Assembly: GCF_900107175.1 (NCBI RefSeq)
Contig: NZ_FNOZ01000017.1
Location: 24,409 to 88,408, forward strand
Reading direction: 5' to 3'
DNA length: 64,000 nucleotides
Origin: Modestobacter sp. DSM 44400
Lineage (GTDB): Bacteria; Actinomycetota; Actinomycetes; Mycobacteriales; Geodermatophilaceae
The notes beneath the pieces were generated by a model. The model searched no databases. It saw only the letters and a list, made by a program, of their open reading frames with translations, and was not told where the DNA came from. Positions 42,732 to 51,803 of the stretch are shown piece by piece. Position numbers and translations under genes: made by a program. How positions within the stretch are numbered: position 1 is the stretch's first letter; every line of letters begins with the position of its first letter.

Positions 42732-43913
42732 TCATTCGCAGGGGCCGGTGTCGACCGCGGCGACGGCGGTCCGCCCGACCCGGGCGGCGTCACTGACCTC
42801 CGCGGCGGTGAGTGCGTAGCCGGTGTCCGGGTCGTCGATGGCCGAGGCGAAGACCACCCCGAGCACGGAGCCGTCGGTGGCCAACAGCGGCCCGCCGGAG
42901 TTTCCGGCCCGCACCTGGCCGAAGAGGGCGTAGACGTCGCGCTGCACGGTCTGGTCCGCCCGAAAGTCCGGGCCGCTGATCTCCCCGCGGTCCCGCACCC
43001 GGGCCGGTCCGACGTACAGCCCGCCGCCGCCCGGGTAGCCCATCACGATGGCGTCGGCACCGGTGTCGACCGGAGCCGGCGCGAAGGCGAGCGGCAGCTC
43101 CGGAAGGCCGGGGACCGACAGCACGGCGACGTCGGTCTCGGCGTCGACGTAGACGGGTGTGGCGTCGTAGCTCTCGCCCTCCGCGGTGACCACCGGCTCG
43201 GTGACCCCGGCCAGCACGTGCGCGTTCGTCATCACCCGCTGGTCGGCGTAGACGAAACCGGAGCCGTCGATCTGCCGCGCGCAGGAGATCGCGATGCCGC
43301 GGATCTGCACCACCGACCCCTTGACGTTGTCGACGACCGGCCTGGCCAGCAGCGTCTGGTCCGGCGCGGGTACGTCGCGGGCCTGCGTGGGGGTGAGCGG
43401 ATCGAGTACGTCGGGCAGGCCCTGCCGGTCGATGGCCTCCCGCAGCGAGTCGTACAGCGAGCGGACGCCGTCCGGGACGCCCTGGTCGACGGCCTGCACC
43501 AGCGTCGACTGCCGGACCTGGCCGGCCACCACGGGGAACGGCGAGGTCGCCAGCGGGATGGCCACCATCCAGGCGACCAGCAGGACGGCGAGCGCCGACA
43601 CGACGGCCCCGGCGACGGCGTCGACGGCCCTGGCCGGTTCCCAGGTGACCCGCTTGCGGACGGCCCGCCCGATCACCCCGGCGAGCAACTGGCCGAGCAG
43701 CGCCCCGGCCAGCACGACGACGAGGGCGACGAAGACCCGGGTCACCGTGGAGTCGGCCAGGTCGTCGGCCAGCGGACCGGACAGCTGGGCGCCGAGCACC
43801 GCGCCACCGAAGAAGCCGACGAACGAGGCGACCGAGACGATCAGGCCCTGCCGGAACCCCGACAGCGCGAACAGCAGGGCGAGCGCGATCAGCGCCAGGT
43901 CCACCACGGACAC
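42732..43913 (-). CDS. marP: MarP-like membrane serine protease (CvpA + trypsin domains)
   Basis: A 393-residue protein. Residues 1-150 hold four transmembrane helices of the CvpA type (SGFRQGLIVSVASFVGFFGG). From about 190 a trypsin-like domain follows, with His in TNAHVLAG, Asp in ETDVAVL and Ser in GNSGGPLL. Two Cys (SCARQ and the C-terminal PCE) may form the regulatory disulfide. The M. tuberculosis orthologue (Rv3671c) protects the cell at low pH by cleaving a periplasmic peptidoglycan hydrolase. The GTG start is followed by SVVDLALIAL. Confidence 0.92.
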   Translation of the reverse strand: MSVVDLALIALALLFALSGFRQGLIVSVASFVGFFGGAVLGAQLSGPLADDLADSTVTRVFVALVVVLAGALLGQLLAGVIGRAVRKRVTWEPARAVDAVAGAVVSALAVLLVAWMVAIPLATSPFPVVAGQVRQSTLVQAVDQGVPDGVRSLYDSLREAIDRQGLPDVLDPLTPTQARDVPAPDQTLLARPVVDNVKGSVVQIRGIAISCARQIDGSGFVYADQRVMTNAHVLAGVTEPVVTAEGESYDATPVYVDAETDVAVLSVPGLPELPLAFAPAPVDTGADAIVMGYPGGGGLYVGPARVRDRGEISGPDFRADQTVQRDVYALFGQVRAGNSGGPLLATDGSVLGVVFASAIDDPDTGYALTAAEVSDAARVGRTAVAAVDTGPCE

Positions 43914-43917
43914 GGGA

Positions 43918-44409
43918 TCAGCCGCCGCTGACCGTCATCGTGCCGACCTGCCCGAGAGCGGTGTGGAAGCTGCACTCGAAGGGGTAGTTGCCGGCCGCGG
44001 TCACGGTGAACTCGATGGTGTCCGACTCCCCGGGCGCCAGCAGCGGGATGCCCTCGGCAATCGTCGAGGGGCCCGTGCCGGGGGTGAAGGCGAAGTTGTG
44101 GGTGAGCTGCGTGGCGGTGTTGCGCACGGTCAGCCGTACCTGCCCCGTGGCGACGGTGAAGTTCACCGGGGTGAAGACATAGTCGTCGCCGGTCTCCAGG
44201 GTGATCTCCTGGACCCCGTCCGGGGCGGCGCTGACGGTGCCCACCGCCGCGTCGGCCGTCCGGGTCGCCGCGGGCAGCGTCGGCTCGCCGTTGCCGCACC
44301 CGGCGAGCAGGCCCAGCACCAGCAGCAGACCGCCGAGCGCGGCCGCGGGTACGCGCCGCCGGCGCGCGCGCAGGGTCGTCGTGCGTGGAGTGCGGCGGGC
44401 GGTGCTCAT
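43918..44409 (-). CDS. Cupredoxin-like lipoprotein
   Basis: A 163-residue exported protein. A basic leader and hydrophobic helix end in LLAGC (lipidated Cys38). Residues 65-163 form a plastocyanin/cupredoxin fold. Copper ligands can be assigned as His in LTHNFAF, Cys in FECSFH, His in the same block and Met in GQVGTM. It should carry electrons or copper at the outer membrane face of the cell. It lies between marP and the NUDIX gene, a slot that is empty in mycobacteria. The ATG overlaps the NUDIX stop (ATGA). Confidence 0.85.
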   Translation of the reverse strand: MSTARRTPRTTTLRARRRRVPAAALGGLLLVLGLLAGCGNGEPTLPAATRTADAAVGTVSAAPDGVQEITLETGDDYVFTPVNFTVATGQVRLTVRNTATQLTHNFAFTPGTGPSTIAEGIPLLAPGESDTIEFTVTAAGNYPFECSFHTALGQVGTMTVSGG

Positions 44410-45182
44410 CGCCCCGGAACCGTACGCGGCGCGGCCGGTGACCCGGCGTCCTCGGCGACCGTCGGCGCGGCGCGGTCGGCCACGTCCGCGTCCAGCGGGT
44501 CGACGTCGGCGTTTTCGGCCTCCTCCTCACCGGACCACTCCTGCGAGGGCGGCAGGACGGCCAGCGGGCGGACGTCGCGGTCGTCCCACGGCCGGTTGAG
44601 CCCGGCCGCTTCCAGGACGGCGTCCAACAGCCCGGCGGTGAAGCCCCACACGACCATGCCGGCGACGCCGAAGGCCGGGCCGACATAACCCGCCGGGTGC
44701 CGGACGCGGAACCGGTTGGCCGGGTCGACCAGGTCGGCGAGCGGCACTCGGGCCACCCGGGCGACCTCGTGCGGGTCGCCGGTGGCGATGTCGCGCGGGT
44801 CGTCCCACCAACCCACCACCGGGACTACGACGTTGTCCGAGGGGCCCAGGAACAGCTCGGGCAGCGTGGCGACGACCCGCACCGCGGACGGGTCGACGCC
44901 GACCTCCTCGTGCGCCTCGCGCAATGCGGTGCCGACCGGGTAGTCCTCCCCGGGGTCGGCGCCGCCACCGGGGAACGCCGGCTGCCCGGCGTGGCTGCGC
45001 AGCCGCTGGGACTTCTCGATGAGCAGCACGTCCGGCCCGCCCTGTCCCTCGCCGAACAGGATCAGCACCGCCGACCGGCGAGCGGTCTCGCTGGGCTTCC
45101 CGTGCCGGCGGGGCAGCGGCAGGTCTGCGGCGGTGGCCACCATGCGTTGCAGGTACTCGGGTAGGTCCGCCGTGGCGGTCAC
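44406..45182 (-). CDS. NUDIX hydrolase, CoA pyrophosphatase type
   Basis: A 258-residue protein. The Nudix box reads GGGADPGEDYPVGTALREAH followed by EEVGV, complete with the catalytic Glu residues. The preceding LRSHAGQPAFPGG is the extended UPF0035/CoA-pyrophosphatase signature. It likely cleaves CoA or related dinucleotides to phosphopantetheine and 3',5'-ADP. It matches Rv3672c in position. The last 50 residues are acidic and variable. GTGA/ATGA overlaps tie it to the genes on both sides. Confidence 0.9.
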   Translation of the reverse strand: MTATADLPEYLQRMVATAADLPLPRRHGKPSETARRSAVLILFGEGQGGPDVLLIEKSQRLRSHAGQPAFPGGGADPGEDYPVGTALREAHEEVGVDPSAVRVVATLPELFLGPSDNVVVPVVGWWDDPRDIATGDPHEVARVARVPLADLVDPANRFRVRHPAGYVGPAFGVAGMVVWGFTAGLLDAVLEAAGLNRPWDDRDVRPLAVLPPSQEWSGEEEAENADVDPLDADVADRAAPTVAEDAGSPAAPRTVPGR

Positions 45183-45772
45183 AGCTGCACCCCGAGGTGC
45201 TCGGCGACCAGCTGCTCGAACTCGGCCAGCGAGTCGACCGGCACCCGCTGGACGTAGGCGACCGACCCGTCGGCGGCGAGGAAGAGGGTGTACGGCAGCC
45301 CGCGCAGGCCCAGTCCGGCCGCGAGGTCACCGCTGGCGTCGACAGCGGTCGGGATGGTGATGCCGGCGTCCGCCGCGAAAGAGGTGGCGGCGGAGACCCG
45401 GTCCTGGCTGTTGACGGTCAGTACCCGGAGCTGGTCGCCGGACGCGTCGGCGAGCTGCTGCACGATCGGCAGCTCCTCCCGGCACGGACCACACCAGCTG
45501 GCCCAGAGGTTGACCACGGTCGGGACGCCGGGGGCCTTGGCGAAGTCGAGGGAGCCGCCGTTGAAGCAGTCGAAGCGCAGGTCGGACACGTCGCTGTCGG
45601 CCGCCGGCTGGTCGGGCTGGTCCGGGCAGGGGGCGAGGTCGGTGTCGGCCGGCACCACCTCGTCGGCACTGGAGGGGGCGGCCGCGATGTCGTCGTCCGA
45701 GCCGCTGGCGCAGCCGGCGAGCAGCAGGGCCACCGCCAGCAGCGGGGCGGCCAGCCGGGACGGGCGGGTCAC
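45179..45772 (-). CDS. TlpA/ResA-like thioredoxin lipoprotein
   Basis: A 197-residue exported thioredoxin-fold protein. The signal ends at LLLAGC (lipidated Cys21). The redox motif is [13 protein letters not shown], and the cis-Pro region is [11 protein letters not shown]. An extra Cys pair (LAPCPD, FDCFNG) precedes the active site. It should keep exported proteins or haem-binding Cys reduced. It matches Rv3673c in position. The GTG overlaps the nth stop, so nth and this gene are coupled. Confidence 0.92.
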   Translation of the reverse strand: MTRPSRLAAPLLAVALLLAGCASGSDDDIAAAPSSADEVVPADTDLAPCPDQPDQPAADSDVSDLRFDCFNGGSLDFAKAPGVPTVVNLWASWCGPCREELPIVQQLADASGDQLRVLTVNSQDRVSAATSFAADAGITIPTAVDASGDLAAGLGLRGLPYTLFLAADGSVAYVQRVPVDSLAEFEQLVAEHLGVQL

Positions 45773-46569
45773 TCGGTGTCCGAGGCGGCCGGGCTCTTGA
45801 CCAGCTTGCCGGCCACCTCCGGGTCCAGCGGCCCGATGCCGAACGAGGGGCACCAGGCGGCCAGCCCGCACGCGCCGCAGGCCGGCTTCTTGGCGTGGCA
45901 GACACGCCGGCCGTGGAAGATCACCCGGTGGGAGAAGATCGTCCACTCCTTCTTCGGCACCAGCTCGGCGACCTCGGTCTCGACCTTCACCGGGTCCTCT
46001 TCCGCCGTCCAGCCGAAGCGGCGGACCAGCCGGCCGAAGTGGGTGTCGACGGTCAGCCCGGGCACCTCGAAGGCGTTGCCGAGGACGACGTTGGCCGTCT
46101 TGCGGCCGACGCCGGGGAGGGTGACCAGATCGGGCAGGTTGCCGGGCACCTCGCCGGCGAACCGTTCGACGAGCGTCTGCCCCAGGCCGATGACCGAGTT
46201 CGCCTTGGCGCGGAAGAAGCCGGTGGGCTTGAGGACCTCCTCGAGTTCCCCCCGGTCGGCTCCGGCGTAGGCCACCGCATCGGGGTAGCGGGCGAACAGC
46301 GCCGGGCTGACCCGGTTCACCATTCTGTCGGTGGTCTGCGCCGACAGGACCGTGGCGACGAGCAGCTCCAGCGGGGTGGTGAAGTCCAGCTCGCAGTGCG
46401 CGTCGGAATGGATGTCGGCCAGCTCGCGGGCCATCCGCCGGGCCCGCCGGGTGCGGGCCAGTGGGGTTTCGTCGGGGTCGAAGGGTGACACCCCGAGGCG
46501 CGCGGCCCGGCCCGGGCGCCGGGCCTTGACGGAGCGGATGAGGTCCGACTGGAGGACGGGCTGGGACAC
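45769..46569 (-). CDS. nth: Endonuclease III
   Basis: A 266-residue DNA glycosylase/AP lyase. The helix-hairpin-helix [11 protein letters not shown] contains the catalytic Lys, the Asp lies in VDTHFGRL, and the [4Fe-4S] motif C-x6-C-x2-C-x5-C is intact ([17 protein letters not shown]). It removes oxidised pyrimidines and nicks the backbone. The GTG at 46569 is preferred, although an ATG at 46602 would add 11 residues; neither has a strong Shine-Dalgarno. It matches Rv3674c in position. Confidence 0.94.
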   Translation of the reverse strand: MSQPVLQSDLIRSVKARRPGRAARLGVSPFDPDETPLARTRRARRMARELADIHSDAHCELDFTTPLELLVATVLSAQTTDRMVNRVSPALFARYPDAVAYAGADRGELEEVLKPTGFFRAKANSVIGLGQTLVERFAGEVPGNLPDLVTLPGVGRKTANVVLGNAFEVPGLTVDTHFGRLVRRFGWTAEEDPVKVETEVAELVPKKEWTIFSHRVIFHGRRVCHAKKPACGACGLAAWCPSFGIGPLDPEVAGKLVKSPAASDTE

Positions 46570-46720
46570 GCGACGAGGGTAGGCCGAGCTGCTGACACCC
46601 ATCGACGGGTCATACTCGACGGCGGGGCGCCGCCCCGGACCCCGCCGGGCGGCCCGCCCGTTGGACGCCGTTGACCCCCCAGGGTCGACCCGCCCGGAGA
46701 CGTCGCCGAGGAGGTGCTGC

Positions 46721-47005
46721 GTGGTCGCCCTCATCGTCATCCTGTTCCCACCGCTGCTGATCGCCTTCCTGCTGGTCATGGAGCGCGTGGAGGAGCCGTT
46801 GCGGCGTCCCACGTCCCAGCGCGAGGTGGAGGAGTTCCTGGGCTCGGCGACGGTAGGCGAGGTGGACGCACTCGCCCAGTCAGGCATCCGCCGGGCGATG
46901 ACCCGGTGGCGCCTCCGCCGGCGCCGGCCGGCTTCACCCCCGGGCCGGCGGGCCGTCACCGACCGGGGCGTCCGGTCCATCGACGACGACTCTGACCTGG
47001 ACTGA
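46721..47005 (+). CDS. Small single-pass membrane protein
   Basis: A 94-residue protein. The N-terminal helix ([20 protein letters not shown]) is followed by a cytoplasmic tail with [19 protein letters not shown] and a basic Arg cluster. A GAGGAGGT Shine-Dalgarno sits just before the GTG. It occupies the place of Rv3675, a small membrane protein of unknown function between nth and crp in mycobacteria, so conservation of position supports it as a real gene. Confidence 0.72.
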   Translation: MVALIVILFPPLLIAFLLVMERVEEPLRRPTSQREVEEFLGSATVGEVDALAQSGIRRAMTRWRLRRRRPASPPGRRAVTDRGVRSIDDDSDLD

Positions 47006-47151
47006 CACGGTACCCGGCCTGGCCGCGCCGCCGGTCCCACCCAGAGTGGGCATCCCGGTGACGTTCCGCAGTGGTGCGGATCTCCACAGGCCCTAGACTG
47101 CCCGTGACGCGGGTCGCCATCGCACCCGTGAGGACGTTGCGAGAGGTGCAC

Positions 47152-47826
47152 GTGGACGAGGTCCTTGCCCAGTCCGGGCTCTTCCAGGGTTTGTCGGAGG
47201 AGTCCGTCGAGCCGGTGGCCAGCTCCCTGGAAACGGTGACGCTGCCGCGCGGCCGGGTCGTCTTCAACGAGGGCGAGCCGGGCGACAGCCTCTACGTCAT
47301 CCTCTCCGGGAAGATCAAGCTGTCCCGCCGTGCCCCCGACGGCCGGGAGAACGTGCTGGCCGTGATGGGTCCCTCCGACCAGTTCGGTGAGCTGTCGGTG
47401 TTCGACCCCGGCCCGCGCACGGCCACGGCGACCGCGGTCACCGACGTCCGGATGGCCAAGATGCCGCAGACGATGCTCCGGCCCTGGATCGAGGCGCACC
47501 CCGAGGTGGGTGAGCGGCTCCTGCAGGTGCTGGCCCGCCGGCTGCGGCGCACCAACGACTCGGTCGCCGACCTGATCTTCACCGACGTCCCCGGCCGGGT
47601 GGCCAAGGCGCTGCTGCAGATGGCCGACCGCTTCGGCAGCCGCGAGACCGACGGGCTGCGGGTCAAGCACGATCTGACCCAGGAGGAGCTCGCCCAGCTG
47701 GTGGGCGCCTCCCGCGAGACGGTGAACAAGGCGCTCGCCGACTTCGTGCACCGCGGCTGGATCCAGCTGCAGGGCAAGTCGGTCGTCGTCCTCGACGAGG
47801 AGCGGCTGCGCCGGCGCGCCAGGTGA
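47152..47826 (+). CDS. crp: Crp/GlxR family cAMP-responsive regulator
   Basis: A 224-residue global regulator, the same length as M. tuberculosis Crp (Rv3676). The cyclic-nucleotide domain holds [15 protein letters not shown] and the phosphate-binding cassette [17 protein letters not shown]. The C-terminal winged helix is [19 protein letters not shown]. It binds TGTGA-N6-TCACA sites, such as the one at 36752. The GTG at 47152 (MDEVLAQSG) aligns with the mycobacterial start. Confidence 0.95.
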   Translation: MDEVLAQSGLFQGLSEESVEPVASSLETVTLPRGRVVFNEGEPGDSLYVILSGKIKLSRRAPDGRENVLAVMGPSDQFGELSVFDPGPRTATATAVTDVRMAKMPQTMLRPWIEAHPEVGERLLQVLARRLRRTNDSVADLIFTDVPGRVAKALLQMADRFGSRETDGLRVKHDLTQEELAQLVGASRETVNKALADFVHRGWIQLQGKSVVVLDEERLRRRAR

Positions 47827-47873
47827 GGCTTCGCGAAGCCATTCCTCACCTGGGGCCGCAGGCCCCCTCCTGA
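47821..47873. terminator. Nested hairpin pair between crp and a NUDIX gene
   Basis: AGGTGAGG (47821-47828) pairs with CCTCACCT (47844-47851) around the inner palindrome GGCTTCGCGAAGCC. The left arm contains the crp stop codon. A second stem, GGGGCC/GGCCCC, follows at 47852-47866. The genes on each side converge. Confidence 0.6.
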
Positions 47874-47903
47874 TGTGCTGGACAGCACCGCCCAGCGGTT
47901 CCG

Positions 47904-48701
47904 CTACCTCACTGGAAGTGGGATCCGGATGCGGGTGCCGTCGGGCAGCACGGCAAGCACACCCTCGTCGGTCTGCTCGAACGTCGGGCTGATCGGCTCC
48001 AGCGACGCGGGAGGTGAGCCGGCGATCGCGGCGGCCGCGTCCGGGAAGGACTCGAGCTGGCGGAGCGTGTGCACCGTCGGCGGCAGCATCGGGCGGGTGC
48101 CGGCGGCGTACTCGGCCAGTGCCGCGGATGGCGTCGTCCACACCGCCTCGTCGGCCTCGCCGGAGACGTCGCGCGCCTCCTGGCCGACCGGCATCAGCGC
48201 GGTGAAGAACTTGGTGTCGTATCGGCGTTTCTCCCCGGGCGGGGTGATCCAGTGCGCGTAGGGCCGCAGCAGGTCCGCCCGCAGCGCCAGGCCGCGGCCG
48301 GCGAGCAGCTCGGCCATCGACAGTTCGCGGGCCAGCAGCGCCTTCCGCTGGGCCTCCCATTCGTCGCCGGACACGTCGGGGACGACACTCGGCCCGTCGG
48401 CCGGGCCGGCCAGCAGGACGCCGGCCTCCTCGAAGGTCTCCCGCACCGCGGCGCAGACCAGCTCGCGGGCGGTGCGCTCGTCGCAGCCCCAGGCGGTTGC
48501 CCACTCCCCCTCCGCCGGACCGACCCACGCCACGTCGGTGTCGCCGTCGCGGGGGTCGACCCCACCTCCCGGGTAGGCGGTCATCCCGCCGGCGAAGGGC
48601 ATCCCTTTGGTGCGGCGCAGCAGGTAGACCTCCACCCCGGCCGCGCCGTCGCGCAGCAGCAGGACGGTCGCCGCCTGCCGGATGGGCACTGCCTCACTCA
48701 T
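47904..48701 (-). CDS. NUDIX hydrolase, NUDT19-like
   Basis: A 265-residue Nudix protein. The box is split by an insertion of about 35 residues: GGGVDPRD comes first, and [19 protein letters not shown] later supplies the REx2EE part. This split arrangement is typical of the NUDT19 branch, which acts on acyl-CoA or CoA compounds. The start reads [12 protein letters not shown]. The ATG overlaps the RidA stop (ATGA). In mycobacteria the matching slot holds a metallo-β-lactamase-fold protein (Rv3677c). Confidence 0.85.
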   Translation of the reverse strand: MSEAVPIRQAATVLLLRDGAAGVEVYLLRRTKGMPFAGGMTAYPGGGVDPRDGDTDVAWVGPAEGEWATAWGCDERTARELVCAAVRETFEEAGVLLAGPADGPSVVPDVSGDEWEAQRKALLARELSMAELLAGRGLALRADLLRPYAHWITPPGEKRRYDTKFFTALMPVGQEARDVSGEADEAVWTTPSAALAEYAAGTRPMLPPTVHTLRQLESFPDAAAAIAGSPPASLEPISPTFEQTDEGVLAVLPDGTRIRIPLPVR

Positions 48702-49168
48702 CTCAGTTCAACGGTCAGCTCGACTTCGACCGGGGCGCCCAGCGGCAGCTCGGCCACCCCGACCGCGCTGCGGGCGTGCTGGCCGGCCTCACCGAACACC
48801 CGGCCGAGGAACTCGCTCGCCCCGTTGACCACGCGTGGCTGGCCGGTGAACCCCTCGGCGCTCGCCACGTAGCCGACCACCCGGACGATGCGCGCGACGG
48901 AGTCGAGCCCGACCAGGTCATCGACGGCGGCCAGAGCATTGAGCACGCAGACCTTGGCGTCGGCCGCGGCCTCCTCGATCTCCACCGAGCCCCCGACCTT
49001 GCCGGTGCGGCGGAGCCCGCCGTCGACGAAGGGCAGCTGCCCGGAGGTGAAGACCAGCTGCCCGGTGCGCACCGCGGGCACGTAGGCCGCGACGGGAGCG
49101 GCCACCGGGGGCAGCCGGACACCCAGTTCGGCGAGACGGGCGTGCCAGGACGGTGCCGGGGAAGTCAT
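48698..49168 (-). CDS. RidA family protein
   Basis: A 156-residue YjgF/YER057c/UK114 protein. Typical parts are RTGQLVFTSGQLPFVDG, DAKVCVLNALAAVDD and VGVAELPLGAPVEVELTV. RidA proteins hydrolyse reactive enamines and imines from amino-acid metabolism. The catalytic Arg of true RidA is replaced by the divergent pattern seen in the Rv3678c branch, so activity may differ. The ATG at 49168 is chosen; the ORF extends upstream without homology. Confidence 0.88.
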   Translation of the reverse strand: MTSPAPSWHARLAELGVRLPPVAAPVAAYVPAVRTGQLVFTSGQLPFVDGGLRRTGKVGGSVEIEEAAADAKVCVLNALAAVDDLVGLDSVARIVRVVGYVASAEGFTGQPRVVNGASEFLGRVFGEAGQHARSAVGVAELPLGAPVEVELTVELR

Positions 49169-49178
49169 TGCCGGGACC

Positions 49179-49346
49179 TCAGTTCGACGGGCGCTTGAGG
49201 TAGGCGACCAGCTGGTCGCCCCCGCCCGGCCCGGACAGGACCGTGACCAGCTCCCAGCCGTCGACACCCCACGAGTCGAGGATCGCCTTGGTGTTGTGGA
49301 TCAGCAGCGGGATGGTGGCGTACTCCCAGGTGCGGCGTTCGCTCAT
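49179..49346 (-). CDS. DUF4177 small protein
   Basis: A 55-residue protein: it starts MSERRTWEYATIPLLIHNT, then DSWGVDGWELVTVL and ends LVAYLKRPSN. This is the DUF4177 fold found throughout actinobacteria between ridA and the paired Get3-like ATPases. The function is unknown. It is only 10 bases upstream of ridA, so the two are probably one transcript. It diverges from the ATPase operon across about 60 bases. Confidence 0.85.
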   Translation of the reverse strand: MSERRTWEYATIPLLIHNTKAILDSWGVDGWELVTVLSGPGGGDQLVAYLKRPSN

Positions 49347-49407
49347 GCGGCGACGCTAGCGCAGCCGGGACGGGCCCGAGTCCGCCACCGCTCGTAGGCT
49401 GGTGCGG

Positions 49408-50400
49408 GTGAGCCTCCAGTCGTCGTCCGTGCGGTGCCACATCGTCACCGGCAAGGGCGGCACCGGGAAGACCACGGTCGCCGCCGCCCTCGCCCTGGCC
49501 CTGGCCGCCGACGGCCGCCACGTCCTGCTGATCGAGACCGAGGGCCGGCAGGGCATCGCCCAGATCTTCGACACGCCGCCGCTGCCCTACGAGGAGCGCC
49601 GGGTGGCGGTCACCCGCGGCGGCGGCGAGGTGAAGGCCCTGGCCATCGACGTCGAGGCGGCCTTCCTCGAGTACCTGGACATGTTCTACAACCTCAAGCG
49701 CGCCGGCAGGGCGCTGCGCAAGATGGGCGCCGTCGACTTCGCCACGGCCATCGCGCCGGGGCTGCGGGACGTGCTGCTCACCGGCAAGATCAAGGAGGCG
49801 GTGTCCCGACGCCGCGAGGGCCGGCACGTCTACGACGCCGTCGTTGTCGACGCCCCGCCCACCGGCCGGATCACCCGCTTCCTGAACGTCACCGGCGAGG
49901 TCGCCGGCCTCGCCCGGTCGGGTCCGATCAAGACCCAGAGCGACGGGGTCATGGCGGTGCTCCGCTCCCCGCAGACTGCGGTGCACCTGGTGACCCTGCT
50001 GGAGGACATGCCCGTGCAGGAGACCGCCGACGCGATCAGGGACCTGACCGCCGCCGGGCTGCCGGTCGGCTCGGTCGTGGTGAACATGGCCGCCGAGCCG
50101 CTGTTGCCGGCGGCCAGCCTGACCCGGACGTCGGAGGGCCGGCTCACCGGCGCCGATCTGGCCCCCGCCCTGGCGGCCGCCGCGCTGCCCGGCGGCCCCG
50201 ACGTGGTCGCCGGGCTGGCCGCCGAGGCCGTCGAGCACGCCCAGCGGTGGGTCGCGCAGGACGCGCTGCGCGGTGAGGTGGAAGCGTTCGGCCGCCCGAC
50301 GGTGGAGCTGCCGCTGTCCGTGGGCCCGATCGACGTCGGCTGCCTGTTCGAGCTGGCCGGCCGGCTCGAGGGCCACCTGAGCACCGAGGCCGCGGCGTGA
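49408..50400 (+). CDS. Get3/ArsA-like ATPase, first of a pair (BagA type)
   Basis: A 330-residue deviant-Walker-A ATPase. VTGKGGTGKTTVAAAL is the P-loop, and ETEGRQGIAQIFD, DMFYNLKRAGRAL and VDAPPTGRITRFLN are nearly the same as in Rv3679. Mycobacterial Rv3679/Rv3680 form a Get3-like complex linked to membrane-lipid and metabolite stress. Two GTG starts lie in frame (49402 and 49408); 49408 gives MSLQSSSVRC. The stop overlaps the next gene (GTGA). Confidence 0.92.
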   Translation: MSLQSSSVRCHIVTGKGGTGKTTVAAALALALAADGRHVLLIETEGRQGIAQIFDTPPLPYEERRVAVTRGGGEVKALAIDVEAAFLEYLDMFYNLKRAGRALRKMGAVDFATAIAPGLRDVLLTGKIKEAVSRRREGRHVYDAVVVDAPPTGRITRFLNVTGEVAGLARSGPIKTQSDGVMAVLRSPQTAVHLVTLLEDMPVQETADAIRDLTAAGLPVGSVVVNMAAEPLLPAASLTRTSEGRLTGADLAPALAAAALPGGPDVVAGLAAEAVEHAQRWVAQDALRGEVEAFGRPTVELPLSVGPIDVGCLFELAGRLEGHLSTEAAA

Positions 50401-51689
50401 GCGAGCGGGCGAGCTCACGAGGTGAGCACAGCAGCGAGCGGGCGACCTCACGAGGAGAGCACAGCACCGGGCCTGGCACCACTCCCCAGCAGGGCCACAC
50501 CGCGCCGGCGCTGGACCTGGCCGCGCTGGTCGCCGACCCGGACACCCGGATCGTCGTGTGCTGCGGGTCGGGCGGGGTGGGAAAGACCACGACGTCGGCG
50601 GCCCTCGCGCTGGCCGCGGCCGAGGCCGGCCGCACCGTCGTCGTCCTCACCATCGACCCGGCCCGCCGGCTCGCCCAGTCCCTCGGGCTGGAGGAGCTGG
50701 ACAACGAGCCGCGGCAGGTCGAGGTCCCCGGGGCCAGCGGCCGGCTCGACGCGATGATGTTGGACATGAAGCGGACGTTCGACGACGTCGTCACCGCTCA
50801 CTCGACCCCCGAGCGGGCCGAGCAGATCATGGTCAACCCCTTCTACCAGGCGCTGTCCTCCTCCTTCGCCGGCACGCAGGAGTACATGGCGATGGAGAAG
50901 CTGGGGCAGCTGCGGGCCAGCGAGCGGTGGGACCTGGTCATCGTCGACACCCCCCCGTCCCGCTCGGCGCTGGACTTCCTGGACGCCCCGAACCGGATGA
51001 GCCGGTTCCTCGACGGCACGATGATCCGGCTGCTGACCGCACCTGCCCGGGCCGGCGGCCGCGCCGGGGTCCGGCTGGTCGGGGCCGGCTTCATGATCTT
51101 CAGCCGGATCATCAGCAAGATTCTCGGGGGGCAGCTGCTGACCGACATCTCCGCGTTCGTCTCGGCGCTGGACACCATGTTCGGCGGGTTCCGCGAGCGC
51201 GCGACCGCGACCTACGAGCTGCTCCGCCAGCCGGGGACGTCGTTCGTGGTGGTCGCCGCGCCCGAGCCCGACGCACTACGGGAGGCTTCCTACTTCGTCG
51301 ACCGGCTGTCCACCGAGGGAATGCCGCTGGCCGGGCTGGTGCTCAACCGCACCCACCCGCCGGCGACCACCCAGCTGTCGGCCACCCGCGCGGAGGCCGC
51401 CGCGGAGGCGGTGGCCGAGGCCGGCGGGAAGGGCGCCAAGCTCGCCGCCGGGGCGCTGCGTGTGCACGCCGAGCGGATGACCCTGGCCATCCGGGAGCAG
51501 CGGCTGGCCGACCGGTTCACCAGCGCCCACCCGGAGGTCGGCATCCGGACCGTGCCGGCCGCGGCCGGTGACGTGCACGACCTGGACGGGCTGCGCACGA
51601 TGGCGGCCGCGCTGCTGGGGGCCGAGGGCGACACCCCCACCGGAACGCCGCGCAGCCGGGTGCTGCCGGTCCGCCAGCCCGCCAGCTGA
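50397..51689 (+). CDS. Get3/ArsA-like ATPase, second of a pair (BagB type)
   Basis: A 430-residue partner of the preceding ATPase. The P-loop is CGSGGVGKTTTSAALAL, switch strings are TIDPARRLAQSLGL and VDTPPSRSALDFLD, and a MMLDMKRTFDDVV region fits Rv3680. A hydrophobic segment near 215-240 (VRLVGAGFMIFSRIIS) may bind substrate helices. The first 25 residues come from a 33-base tandem repeat and are absent from relatives, so the functional protein may begin later, near PALDLAALVAD. Confidence 0.92.
   Translation: MSERASSRGEHSSERATSRGEHSTGPGTTPQQGHTAPALDLAALVADPDTRIVVCCGSGGVGKTTTSAALALAAAEAGRTVVVLTIDPARRLAQSLGLEELDNEPRQVEVPGASGRLDAMMLDMKRTFDDVVTAHSTPERAEQIMVNPFYQALSSSFAGTQEYMAMEKLGQLRASERWDLVIVDTPPSRSALDFLDAPNRMSRFLDGTMIRLLTAPARAGGRAGVRLVGAGFMIFSRIISKILGGQLLTDISAFVSALDTMFGGFRERATATYELLRQPGTSFVVVAAPEPDALREASYFVDRLSTEGMPLAGLVLNRTHPPATTQLSATRAEAAAEAVAEAGGKGAKLAAGALRVHAERMTLAIREQRLADRFTSAHPEVGIRTVPAAAGDVHDLDGLRTMAAALLGAEGDTPTGTPRSRVLPVRQPAS
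50401..50466 (+). repeat. Two tandem 33-base repeats at the start of the second ATPase gene
   Basis: Copies 50401-50433 and 50434-50466 agree at 31 of 33 bases. Each begins GCGAGCGGGCGA, and each encodes 11 residues, (S)ERASSRGEHS and (S)ERATSRGEHS. The unit sits directly on the stop/start overlap. A related half unit follows the chelatase stop at about 30744. Confidence 0.85.
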
Positions 51690-51697
51690 GACCCCCA

Positions 51698-51715
51698 CCA
51701 CCTCCGGGGAGGTGG
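51698..51715 (+). terminator. Short hairpin after the ATPase pair
   Basis: CCACCTCC (51698-51705) pairs perfectly with GGAGGTGG (51708-51715) across a 2-base loop in DNA terms (the RNA loop would be wider). It lies 9 bases after the stop codon of the second ATPase gene. Confidence 0.5.
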
Positions 51716-51803
51716 CGAGTGACACGCGGGGTCACAATCTCGACGGGCCGGTCACGCACGGTTACGGTGCGCCGACCGTTCCCCCACTCGAGTGAGGCAG
51801 CCG

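Noticed and set aside
51719..51738. GTGACACGCGGGGTCAC, a possible Crp site before the desaturase gene
   Set aside because: The half sites GTGA and TCAC are 9 bases apart, not the 6 needed for Crp-family binding.
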